A stretch of 10,668 nt of DNA, taken from assembly GCA_016744725.1 (NCBI GenBank), contig JADGDW010000151.1:1-10668 (forward strand). Reading direction: 5' to 3'. Below, in pieces: positions 1-6,597 of the stretch (position 1 is the first letter of the stretch; each line of letters opens with the position of its first letter). The notes under the pieces are model-generated. The model did no database searches. It was not told the DNA's origin and saw only the letters and a program-made list of their open reading frames with translations. Made by a program: the position numbers and the translations under genes. The stretch is from Candidatus Albibeggiatoa sp. nov. BB20. Its GTDB lineage: Bacteria; Pseudomonadota; Gammaproteobacteria; Beggiatoales; Beggiatoaceae.

Positions 1-84
1 AATGACAACAGGGCTTGGTCGCCCTGTATCCCGGCTTTCAGCCGCCAAGCCTCTAACCCACCCGTCTTTAGCGGGTGGTTGTTT
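1..84 (+). mobile_element. Right end of an IS200/IS605-type (TnpB) element
   Basis: This is the probable right terminus of an insertion element of the IS200/IS605 group, whose ends carry hairpins instead of inverted repeats. The outermost stem pairs 58-64 with 72-78 around a 7-base loop containing CTTTA, and A55-A56 can pair with T79-T80 if C57 is bulged. A CCCGTCTTTAGCGGG-type hairpin followed by GGTTGTT is typical of TnpB-element right ends. Further in, 12-18 pairs with 45-51 and encloses a small stem (32-36 with 40-44). Coding sequence of a STAND NTPase starts immediately to the right, so the element splits or truncates that gene. Any tnpB would lie to the left, outside the window. A TGA at 3-5 could be its stop, but this cannot be decided. 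The exact last base of the element is uncertain within about 78-86. Confidence 0.7.
1..84 (+). ncRNA. Candidate 3' scaffold of a TnpB omegaRNA (reRNA)
   Basis: TnpB nucleases use a guide RNA transcribed from the 3' end of tnpB through the element's right end, with the guide supplied by the flanking DNA. This stretch has the expected kind of fold: a long-range stem (12-18 with 45-51), an inner stem (32-36 with 40-44), an alternative pairing of GGGC 11-14 with GCCC 21-24 that could form a pseudoknot, and a terminal hairpin (58-64 with 72-78). The roughly 16-20 bases after the element end would be the guide and lie in STAND coding sequence. The structure is visible in the sequence. The RNA function is inferred from the family, and the 5' part of the RNA is outside the window. 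Confidence 0.5.
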
Positions 85-3000
85 AGTTTGATTTTGGATC
101 AGTTTGAGGAGTTTTTTAATTATCAGAAGTATCACCAGCATGATTTTAAGCAGTTTGTAACCGAGATTGCTGAGGCGATTCATGATAATGCGACGGATAC
201 CGCGTTTGTGATTGCGATGCGGGAAGATTTCGCGTTGGAGTTGAATGCGTTTAAGGAGGCGATGCCGACGTTTTTGATTGATAATTTTTATCGCTTGGAG
301 CGTTTGAGTTTGACCAATGCACGAATGGCGATTGAGCAGCCTTTGCACAAGCAGGGTTTTCGCTATGAAATGGGTTTGTTGGATGTTTTGGTGCATGATT
401 TGAGTGAACGGGAGAAGATCGAGCGGCAGGGTTCGCAGTCGCAAGAATGGGTGATGGTGGAGTTGGTAGAGCCACCGCATTTACAGATTGTGTGCCAGCA
501 GTTGTGGGAGTTGGATAGGCATCGGGCGGATAAGGAAATTAAGCGGGCAACATACGAGGATAAGGGAAAAGCACAGGGTTTATTGGAGAATTATTTTAGG
601 GATAAGATTGCGGATTTTTCGTATCAAAATAAGTTGATTGCATCGAATTCGTTTAATTATTTGGTGAATAAGCACGGCACTAAGATGGCGTATCCGTTAC
701 CTGATTTGGCCAAGCAGATTAATACGCCTAAGGATGAGTTGCAAACCGTATTGGATCAGTTCGAGCTTGCACGGGTTTTACGACGGCAGAAGCGTAAGGA
801 AACCCTATGGTATGAGTTGTATCATGATATGTTTTCACGCAGTATTTATGATTGGAATGAGCGGTTTAAGTTTCGGCATCGGATGTATAAGGTTAGTTTA
901 TGGGGTGCAGGATTTGTTGTTGCTGGAATATTTGCTTTTGGAGCTTATGATTTTTGGGATAACAGCAGTCATTATCATGTGAGAGTGAATTTTGCTGAGG
1001 GTGTGAATGCGCCTGTGCAGGTGTGGCAGGGTCGGCATGATGGGTTTGATATTTGGGGACAGCATACATTTTTGCATGAGTTGTCGTATTCGCGTGCGGA
1101 TATTGAACCCGATAAATTGTTTGATGTGCAAGGGGTTTGGAATATTGAGCATGTACATCAGGAGATGATTGAGGAATTGCCGTTAGTGGAACGGGTGCAG
1201 GCTTATTATGAGGCGGGTTATTTGGATAAGGCGGTGCATGATGTGGCGAATTGTGCGATTGGTGAAATAAATATGCAACTTTCGCAATCAATTATTGGGG
1301 ATATGCGTTTTTTTCAGACTCAAGACAGTTTTGATTTATTGATTAATCGTTTACAAACACAACAAGGCTCTGAGTTAACTAATAGTATTGATGAAGTTGT
1401 TAAATCAATGCGAGTACCGTTATTTATAGTCAAAGAATTATTAAAAAATACAGATGATAATATTCGTTTATTGGCAGTAGACTATTTAGTAAGATTAGGC
1501 ACAAAGCAAGCTGAGACAATATTAATTGAGTTGTTAGATGATGAAAGTTTGGATATTCAACAAATTGCAATTGAAAAAGCAGGATTATTGAGAGTACAAG
1601 CAGCCATACTGAAATTAATTATTTTTTTAGATAATAAAGCCTTACAAATCCATGCAATGACAGCACTAGGCAAAATGGGCGATAAAACCCTGATTCCAAA
1701 ATTACACCAATTTCTACAATCTAAAAATGAAGTACTCAAAAAACAAACTATCTGGTCATTGTTTGAATTAAAAGATAAAACCGTGATTCCGTATACGACT
1801 ATTTTGCTCAACGATTCTGTTTCTGATGTTCGCAGCAGCGCAGTTGACGCGATTAAATCTTTAGGCGACCAAAACGCTTTATCTCTTATCACCCCGTTGC
1901 TCAACGATTCTGTTTCTGATGTTCGCAGCAGCGCAGTTGACGCGATTAAATCTTTAGGCGACCAAAACGCTTTATCTCTTATCACCCCTTTATTTAATGA
2001 GTATGCTCATCGTGTTTTTTATAGCGATTTAGGTCAAAATGAACAATTTCAACAAACTATAACTAAGGCATTTTATAGCCTTTTACTTCCAGCAAAAACA
2101 GCAATATTTTATGAAAAAACACAGCTTTATTTTAAAATTCAAAATATGCTGCAAAAAAGTAAAGGTGATACTATTGAACTCTCTGAAAAAATACAGAAAG
2201 CAGGCTTTATAAACTTAAGCCGTAAATTGGACTTGTTATCCACGTTCTTAGTTAAATCTGTGAACAATAATCAAATTCAGAGGGCAATTGCAGAAAACTT
2301 AGTTAAATTACTGCAAAAATCAGATAATAAAACCGCATTCTATTCAACCTTTAAACAACTTATTTTAAATGAAGAATTAGATTTTTGGTCAAGACTTAAA
2401 TTATTTAATAACTTGTCTGAAATCAACAATCAAGAAGTCTCTGACTTTATTTTTGAAATACTGGAAAATCCTGATTTTGATAATGACATGCAATCGTTTA
2501 AATTTGCCAGCTACAATGCCCTTGCGCCAAAACGTAATAATCGTGCCAAAACATATCTAATCCAAGAACTTGATAACCTATCCAAACAAAAACAGCAATG
2601 GCGTAAAACCCTCAAAAAACCTGAAACAGCACAAAACAAATGCGGACAACAACAAACCAACCAAGCATGGAAAGATGCCCACTGGGAAAGCCGTATCGCC
2701 TACAGCCTCGCACAAAATGACCCGCAATACGCACTAAAACACCTGCTCAAGCATCCACTGACAAACGTGCGTCAAGGTGCATGGCAAGGACTCGCCTTCA
2801 TGATGGAAGATACAAAAGAGGTTCTCTCAGGCGGCGAACTGTTTAAAAAAATCTATCACCTCCATCACAAAACCAATCAAGCCTACATCCGCCACGCAAC
2901 TTATCGCGCCATAGACTTAAGCCTCACCAGCCTTGAAGCCGTCGGCACACAACAAGATTTAGGCAAACTTGAAAAACTGTTTAAAAAACACAAAAAACTG

Positions 3001-3153
3001 GAAACTCAGCCAAAACAACAAACGCCACAATACAAAGCCATCCTACAACGTATCGAATGGTCAAAAGCCATGCTCGACCACCGCTTAAACCAACTCAATA
3101 TTGACGAACTACGCAAACGGTTCAAAGATGAATTAGCGGAAGCTGAAGAGTAA
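79..3153 (+). CDS. STAND NTPase (nSTAND1-like) with membrane segment and HEAT repeats, 5'-truncated
   Basis: STAND proteins are signal-transducing ATPases that act as switches, often in immunity. The P-loop half is missing. The reading frame enters at the Walker B strand (hydrophobic run then DQFEEFF, residues 7-13 counted from TTG 79). It continues with a sensor-like MRED (47-50), the NFYRLERLSLTNARMAIEQP stretch (about 69-88) and PPHLQIVCQQLW (132-143), all typical of nSTAND1 proteins. A winged-helix-like part follows, then one membrane span (about 272-292), then a long helical HEAT-type region (about 440-1000). The HEAT region includes two identical 31-residue units at 576-606 and 607-637. 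The TTG at 79 lies in the insertion-element hairpin and is not a convincing start; the first internal ATG is at 217. Codons shift from G/T-rich (TTG, GCG, GAG) before about position 1260 to A/C-rich afterwards. Without its P-loop the product cannot be a normal switch, so this is most likely a remnant of an interrupted gene with an otherwise intact frame. Confidence 0.85.
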   Translation: MFSLILDQFEEFFNYQKYHQHDFKQFVTEIAEAIHDNATDTAFVIAMREDFALELNAFKEAMPTFLIDNFYRLERLSLTNARMAIEQPLHKQGFRYEMGLLDVLVHDLSEREKIERQGSQSQEWVMVELVEPPHLQIVCQQLWELDRHRADKEIKRATYEDKGKAQGLLENYFRDKIADFSYQNKLIASNSFNYLVNKHGTKMAYPLPDLAKQINTPKDELQTVLDQFELARVLRRQKRKETLWYELYHDMFSRSIYDWNERFKFRHRMYKVSLWGAGFVVAGIFAFGAYDFWDNSSHYHVRVNFAEGVNAPVQVWQGRHDGFDIWGQHTFLHELSYSRADIEPDKLFDVQGVWNIEHVHQEMIEELPLVERVQAYYEAGYLDKAVHDVANCAIGEINMQLSQSIIGDMRFFQTQDSFDLLINRLQTQQGSELTNSIDEVVKSMRVPLFIVKELLKNTDDNIRLLAVDYLVRLGTKQAETILIELLDDESLDIQQIAIEKAGLLRVQAAILKLIIFLDNKALQIHAMTALGKMGDKTLIPKLHQFLQSKNEVLKKQTIWSLFELKDKTVIPYTTILLNDSVSDVRSSAVDAIKSLGDQNALSLITPLLNDSVSDVRSSAVDAIKSLGDQNALSLITPLFNEYAHRVFYSDLGQNEQFQQTITKAFYSLLLPAKTAIFYEKTQLYFKIQNMLQKSKGDTIELSEKIQKAGFINLSRKLDLLSTFLVKSVNNNQIQRAIAENLVKLLQKSDNKTAFYSTFKQLILNEELDFWSRLKLFNNLSEINNQEVSDFIFEILENPDFDNDMQSFKFASYNALAPKRNNRAKTYLIQELDNLSKQKQQWRKTLKKPETAQNKCGQQQTNQAWKDAHWESRIAYSLAQNDPQYALKHLLKHPLTNVRQGAWQGLAFMMEDTKEVLSGGELFKKIYHLHHKTNQAYIRHATYRAIDLSLTSLEAVGTQQDLGKLEKLFKKHKKLETQPKQQTPQYKAILQRIEWSKAMLDHRLNQLNIDELRKRFKDELAEAEE
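1804..1988 (+). repeat. Perfect 93-bp tandem duplication inside the HEAT region
   Basis: Copy 1 runs 1804-1896 and copy 2 runs from 1897 to about 1988. They match at all of the first 92 positions, including silent sites, and the unit is exactly 31 codons, so the frame is kept. Each unit encodes one HEAT-like helical repeat with the core NDSVSDVRSSAVDAIKSLG. Identity at silent sites points to a very recent duplication or to gene conversion. Confidence 0.9.
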
Positions 3154-3155
3154 GA

Positions 3156-3161
3156 TATAAT
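3156..3161 (+). promoter_or_regulatory. Candidate -10 box (TATAAT) ahead of the toxin-antitoxin pair
   Basis: A perfect TATAAT begins 3 bases after the STAND stop codon and 32 bases before the antitoxin ATG. The best -35 at a 17-base spacing is TTAGCG (3133-3138), only a 3 of 6 match to TTGACA. It may give the toxin-antitoxin pair its own transcript within the larger cluster. This is moderate evidence only, because the region is AT-rich. Confidence 0.4.
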
Positions 3162-3187
3162 TTCTATATGCTAAAAAGGAAAAGACA

Positions 3188-3415
3188 ATGACAAACCTAC
3201 AACCACCCTTGACCAATTTACAATTAGAACTGCTTAAACTATATTCATTAGGTATTTCTGAAAAACAACTCTATGATATTAAATCACTTATCGGTAATTA
3301 TTTTGCTGAGCAAGCAACTCAAGCAATGGATGAGTTTTGGGATGAAAATAAACTAACAGGACAAGACATGGAAGACTGGGCAAATGGACATGACCGAATT
3401 AAAAATAGTGCTTGA
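3188..3415 (+). CDS. Small antitoxin-like protein paired with a PIN toxin
   Basis: This 75-residue, mostly helical and acidic protein is the probable antitoxin of the PIN gene that follows. The reading resembles small proteins found directly upstream of PIN-family toxins in cyanobacteria and sulfur bacteria: a leucine-rich N-terminal helix, a DIKxLIxxYFAEQA segment (28-42) and an acidic C-terminal part (MDEFWDENKLTGQDMEDW). Such proteins bind and block the toxin; no DNA-binding fold is evident to me. AAGGA at 3176-3180 lies 7 bases before the ATG and supports the start. The 3' end overlaps the PIN gene by 32 bp, so the two are likely co-translated. Family assignment rests on size, style and position, so antitoxin function is inference. 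Confidence 0.7.
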   Translation: MTNLQPPLTNLQLELLKLYSLGISEKQLYDIKSLIGNYFAEQATQAMDEFWDENKLTGQDMEDWANGHDRIKNSA

Positions 3416-3803
3416 TACTAACGTTTTCTTAGTTATTTTAGGTAAACAATCGTCCTATCGCTGGATTTTTGAAAAAATTATTTCGGGTGAATTCACTCTA
3501 TGTATCTCAACACCCATTATGCTTGAATATGTAGAAGTGATAGCCAGAAAAACAAATTCACAAGTTGCAGAATCAATCAAAGACTTTCTAAATACACACC
3601 CCCACGTAAAACATATCGATACATATTACCAATTTCAGCTTATTACTGAGGATGAAGACGACAATAAATTTGTAGATTGCGCAATTGCATCTAATGCGCT
3701 TTGTTTAGTATCAAATGACAAACATTTTAAAATCTTAAAGCAAATTCCTTTTCCTAAAGTTAACTTACTATCGCTAAGTGAATTTCAAGAACTATTTAGT
3801 TAA
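3384..3803 (+). CDS. PIN-domain toxin (putative TA system ribonuclease)
   Basis: PIN-family ribonucleases are metal-dependent toxins of type II toxin-antitoxin modules that cut RNA in the cytoplasm. The 139-residue protein has the family's acidic active-site set: D11 in VLDTNVFL, E48 in PIMLEYVEV, the DDNKFVDCAIAS motif with D98, and D112 in VSNDKHF. Its length matches the subgroup annotated as putative toxin component, PIN family (COG1569/TIGR00305-like). Two in-frame starts are possible, ATG 3384 or ATG 3390. GGAAG at 3370-3374 is better spaced for 3384, and the ATG at 3390 would give a conventional MTELKIVLDTN beginning. It overlaps the antitoxin gene, and its stop codon is followed immediately by an ATG of the next frame. 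Active-site residues are complete, so the toxin should be functional. Confidence 0.9.
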   Translation: MDMTELKIVLDTNVFLVILGKQSSYRWIFEKIISGEFTLCISTPIMLEYVEVIARKTNSQVAESIKDFLNTHPHVKHIDTYYQFQLITEDEDDNKFVDCAIASNALCLVSNDKHFKILKQIPFPKVNLLSLSEFQELFS

Positions 3804-3815
3804 ATGAGAAAAACT

Positions 3816-4277
3816 ATGACAAAACACCCATTTTATTTTGAATTTTCTGATGACATACAACAAATATTACAAGACAATGCAATCGAATTAGACGACATCG
3901 TGCAACAAGAACAAATGGATGCAGAAGTAGAAAACGGCATATTACCCTTTTCACAACAAGGCTCACGTTCAAAAGGAATTGTACCAATTATTCTTGCAAC
4001 AGGCGCAGCCGCAACAGGTGTCATTTTTAGTGTTTCACGCTTAATTCGCACTTTGCACGAAAAACCTGTTCATGTTTCATTTTATGAACCCGTAGAAATC
4101 CAAGATGCTGATGGCAATGTCATGACTGACGCACAAGGCAAACCTTATATGAAATTAGAAAAACGATTTGAAATATTAGAACCCGATAGTGCAAAATACG
4201 ACAAAAGCTTAGAATTAAACTTGGGGCTTGATAAAGGCATTGTGGTTAAATTCAGCTCGACAAAGAACGATGAATAA
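3816..4277 (+). CDS. Small single-span membrane protein, partner of the caspase-like gene
   Basis: I do not recognise a family. The 153-residue product has an acidic N-terminal part (about 1-52: FSDDIQQIL, ELDDIVQQEQ), one glycine/alanine-rich membrane span (about 53-76, IVPIILATGAAATGVIFSVS, followed by RLIR), then a beta-rich C-terminal part with a DADGNVMTDAQGKPY turn (about 97-111). There is no signal peptide. The frame also has an ATG at 3804, touching the PIN stop; I prefer 3816 because GAG at 3807-3809 is better placed, though both sites are weak. The last 8 bp overlap the start of the caspase-like gene, implying coupled translation in fixed ratio. By layout it resembles the small membrane-linked components that accompany caspase or EAD effectors in bacterial conflict systems (for example EACC1), but I see no clear sequence match. 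A role in tethering or gating the protease is inference. Confidence 0.6.
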   Translation: MTKHPFYFEFSDDIQQILQDNAIELDDIVQQEQMDAEVENGILPFSQQGSRSKGIVPIILATGAAATGVIFSVSRLIRTLHEKPVHVSFYEPVEIQDADGNVMTDAQGKPYMKLEKRFEILEPDSAKYDKSLELNLGLDKGIVVKFSSTKNDE

Positions 4278-6006
4278 AGCATTCTTAATTGGTATTAATA
4301 GCCTAGGACTACAATATGCTGCACAAGATGTCGACTTGATGTCTCGTGTCCTGCGTCAACATAACTATGAAGTTACTATTGCAGATAGCGAAAAATCGCA
4401 AATATTAGCGCAATTAGATGATTTCATCGATGCCGCAAAAAATACCGATACACTGATGATTTATTTTTCAGGACACGGATATTTAGTCAAAGGAAAACTG
4501 CACTTAGTTTTAGGGGAGAGTGTACAAAAGCGTGCACATTTATTAGATATTGCCGAAATCACCAACAGCTTAGATTATTGCAAAGTAAAAAATAAATTGA
4601 TTATTTTAGATTGCTGTCATGCAGGGCTTAAAGCTGAAGAATGGTCTTTTGATATTTCAGATAGTTACCGAATTTTAACCGCCAGCGAACGCCTAGAAAA
4701 AGCCAAAGAAATTGATGAATTAAAAGCCAGTTTTCTAACATATCAAATCCATGATGCACTGTCTAATCATGAAACCGATATTGCAACAACAGAACAATTA
4801 GGTATTAGCGAATTATACCAATGGCTGAAAAAACAAACCCATCAATACAATGCACAACATCAAGAAACAATCCCAATCCCCAATTTATTAGGCAATGAAA
4901 AAAACAATTTCCCGTTGCTCACATTAGAAATTTCTCCGCAACAAAATAACAATGAGCGACTCAAAAAAATAAAACAAGGGCTGGTTGGAAATCTAACAAA
5001 ATTAAGTAGTGATCTATTTAATGAACTTATCCGCTATTTGCGAGATTTAGAGACAACACAAGCATTACCGATTGAAGACGACACATTTTTAATGTTACTA
5101 GAAAGCTTTATCAAAAATGAGATTCCTGCTGAAACAATAACAGAATATTGGCAAAACGATATGAAAGCCAATCAGACTAAAACCGTAAGCCAATTAAATT
5201 ACAATAGCTTAAGCGAACAACTTAACAAAGGTCATACAGCCGTTTTTATTGCATCCAATGCACAAGAAGCCTTAATTGCAAAACTTACAGATTCTAACGA
5301 ATTTCAAGGAGATTTCCCTAAAGCTTGTCAATTTGTTGAATATCAAGGTCGTGCAACTTTAGAAGATAAAATTCAAAACGAGCTGTTCAGTTTAAAACAT
5401 AGTCCTACCTATTTACAGCTTTGTGACTTGTTGGCCAAAGTTCAGAAAAATATAGTCATTCTCTCAACTTGCCAAGATAATCAATTAGAAAAAACCTTTG
5501 AACAACAAGACAAACCGTATATTGTCATTACGCCTCATATTGATACGGTTGGAAAATTTCTACTCACGGCTTATGATTCATTAGATATAGAAATACAGAT
5601 GAATAATGAAATGTCGTGTGAAAAATTATTAGAAAAATATTCAATTATTTACAAATCAATGGGCTGTGCGTACTTACGTGCAACAAATGGTAGTATTTTA
5701 TGTTTATCTGAAACAGATTATTTTCAATTTGCTAAAGACATCAATAAACTGATTCCAGACAATTTAATTACCCAATTGCAAGGCAAAGGCTTATGGTTTT
5801 TAGGTTATTATCCAAAAAGTTGGGAAAATCGGCTTTTAATTCAAAGCTTACTCGATAAATGTAAAAGCGCACGTTATCTTACTAAACCGATGGCAATAGA
5901 TAATGAAACCACTGATTTTACAGAATTATATTGGAGTCAAAATAATATCCAAAACCATAAAATAAAATTATCTGAGTTTATTCAGAATCTGCAAAATAAA
6001 ATGTAA
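4270..6006 (+). CDS. Caspase-family protease fused to a degenerate SIR2-like domain
   Basis: The 578-residue protein starts with a caspase (peptidase C14, metacaspase-like) domain: MNKAFLIGIN strand, catalytic His69 in YFSGHGY, and catalytic Cys116 in LDCCHAG. The dyad is intact, so cysteine protease activity is expected. Residues about 230-297 form a helical linker, possibly an effector-associated domain. Residues about 310-570 fit the order of a SIR2-like domain: HTAVFIASNA (322-331) where FxGAGxS is expected, ILSTCQDNQLEK (397-408) where TTNxDxLLE is expected, IYKSMG (460-465) where KxHG is expected, then SETDYFQF and LWFLGYYPKSWENRLL (508-523), which match the usual C-terminal motif. The glycine loop, the Asn and the His are all replaced, so NAD hydrolysis is unlikely. 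ATG 4270 is preferred over an upstream in-frame start at 4228 because it begins the first caspase strand and overlaps the preceding gene. The SIR2 assignment is my alignment from memory. Confidence 0.8.
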   Translation: MNKAFLIGINSLGLQYAAQDVDLMSRVLRQHNYEVTIADSEKSQILAQLDDFIDAAKNTDTLMIYFSGHGYLVKGKLHLVLGESVQKRAHLLDIAEITNSLDYCKVKNKLIILDCCHAGLKAEEWSFDISDSYRILTASERLEKAKEIDELKASFLTYQIHDALSNHETDIATTEQLGISELYQWLKKQTHQYNAQHQETIPIPNLLGNEKNNFPLLTLEISPQQNNNERLKKIKQGLVGNLTKLSSDLFNELIRYLRDLETTQALPIEDDTFLMLLESFIKNEIPAETITEYWQNDMKANQTKTVSQLNYNSLSEQLNKGHTAVFIASNAQEALIAKLTDSNEFQGDFPKACQFVEYQGRATLEDKIQNELFSLKHSPTYLQLCDLLAKVQKNIVILSTCQDNQLEKTFEQQDKPYIVITPHIDTVGKFLLTAYDSLDIEIQMNNEMSCEKLLEKYSIIYKSMGCAYLRATNGSILCLSETDYFQFAKDINKLIPDNLITQLQGKGLWFLGYYPKSWENRLLIQSLLDKCKSARYLTKPMAIDNETTDFTELYWSQNNIQNHKIKLSEFIQNLQNKM

Positions 6007-6028
6007 TTGTCAGGAAGAAAATAAGGAA

Positions 6029-6053
6029 ACACCCCACCAGAACAGTAGGGTGT
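6029..6053 (-). terminator. Rho-independent terminator of the atp genes
   Basis: Read on the minus strand, 6053-6045 pairs with 6037-6029 in a 9-bp stem (one G-U pair) with a 7-base loop. It is followed by a T-rich stretch (TTCCTTATTTTCTTCC) from 6028 downward. It lies 10 bases after the atpC stop. On the plus strand one pair becomes a C-A mismatch and no T tract follows, so it mainly serves the atp transcript. It also separates atp transcription from the convergent caspase gene. Confidence 0.75.
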
Positions 6054-6063
6054 AAGGCAAATA

Positions 6064-6489
6064 TTAATGATGTGCCATTTTGCGAATACGTTGAATAGTT
6101 TGCAATTGCGCCATTGCTTCAGCCAATTCAGCTTGAGCTTTTGCGTAATCAATATCCGCTTGTTTGTCAGACAACATCTTTTCAGCGCGTTGCTTTGCTT
6201 CCAATGCTGCTGCTTCATCAATATCGCGTGCACGGATTGCTGTATCCGCTAAGACAGTAACAGTGTGTGGTTGAACCTCTAACATACCACCAGAAACATA
6301 GAATGATTCTTCTTCACCATTTTCTTTCATTACCCGCACTTCACCCGGTTTCATTGGGCTTAATAATGGTGCGTGATGTGGCATAATACCGACATCACCC
6401 ATTCGAGCAGGAATGACGACCATCTCAGCAAGACCTGAATAAATCTCAGCCTCTGCACTCACGACATCTACGTGGATTGTCATTGTCAT
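6064..6489 (-). CDS. atpC: ATP synthase F1 epsilon subunit
   Basis: This is the epsilon subunit of the F1 rotor, which joins gamma to the c-ring and inhibits ATP hydrolysis. The 141-residue protein is close to E. coli AtpC (139). It starts MTMTIHVDVVSAEAEIYSG and has the beta-sandwich signatures MPHHAPLL and FYVSGGMLEVQPHTVTVLADTA. A C-terminal two-helix part is rich in Ala/Glu/Lys (RARDIDEAAALEAKQRAEKM). An earlier in-frame ATG at 6522 would add 11 residues. I reject it because AAGGGAG at 6499-6505 is correctly spaced for 6489 and the family begins there. It is the last gene of the atp run, 108 bp after atpD, and is followed by a terminator. Confidence is very high. Confidence 0.98.
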   Translation of the reverse strand: MTMTIHVDVVSAEAEIYSGLAEMVVIPARMGDVGIMPHHAPLLSPMKPGEVRVMKENGEEESFYVSGGMLEVQPHTVTVLADTAIRARDIDEAAALEAKQRAEKMLSDKQADIDYAKAQAELAEAMAQLQTIQRIRKMAHH

Positions 6490-6498
6490 AAGATGTGA

Positions 6499-6505
6499 CT
6501 CCCTT
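6499..6505 (-). promoter_or_regulatory. Shine-Dalgarno site fixing the atpC start
   Basis: On the minus strand AAGGGAG lies 9 bases before ATG 6489-6487. No comparable site precedes the alternative ATG at 6522. Confidence 0.75.
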
Positions 6506-6597
6506 ATTGGGTAACTGAGCATTTTTCAAAGTGAGTAGCCCTAAAAAATAATAGCACTGCGTATTCTGTTTTATCACTCAGTCAATCCCAGTGAAAA

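Noticed and set aside
1..81. An open frame from position 1 continuing in frame into the STAND sequence, as if a fusion protein.
   Set aside because: The translation of 1-81 has no protein-like character, and the stretch is explained by element-end hairpins. The absence of stops over 27 codons is unremarkable.
251..475. A leftward 74-codon frame inside the STAND gene.
   Set aside because: It is proline/serine-rich reverse translation of G/T-rich coding sequence, without a ribosome site; a shadow frame.
893..1291. Leftward frames of 132 and 86 codons opposite the STAND gene.
   Set aside because: Composition (His/Pro/Gln-rich) reflects the skew of the opposite strand. No motif is visible, and both are covered by a clear STAND frame.
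1557..1985. A leftward 142-codon frame containing a repeated peptide.
   Set aside because: The repeat is only the mirror of the 93-bp duplication in the plus-strand HEAT region.
6067..6252. Short frames overlapping atpC on both strands.
   Set aside because: They are shadows of atpC, which is certain from its sequence.
6490..6597. A possible hairpin (TTTTCACT with AGTGATAAAA, minus strand) between atpD and atpC.
   Set aside because: It needs a two-base bulge, is AT-rich and has no clean T tract; attenuation between atpD and atpC is not supported.
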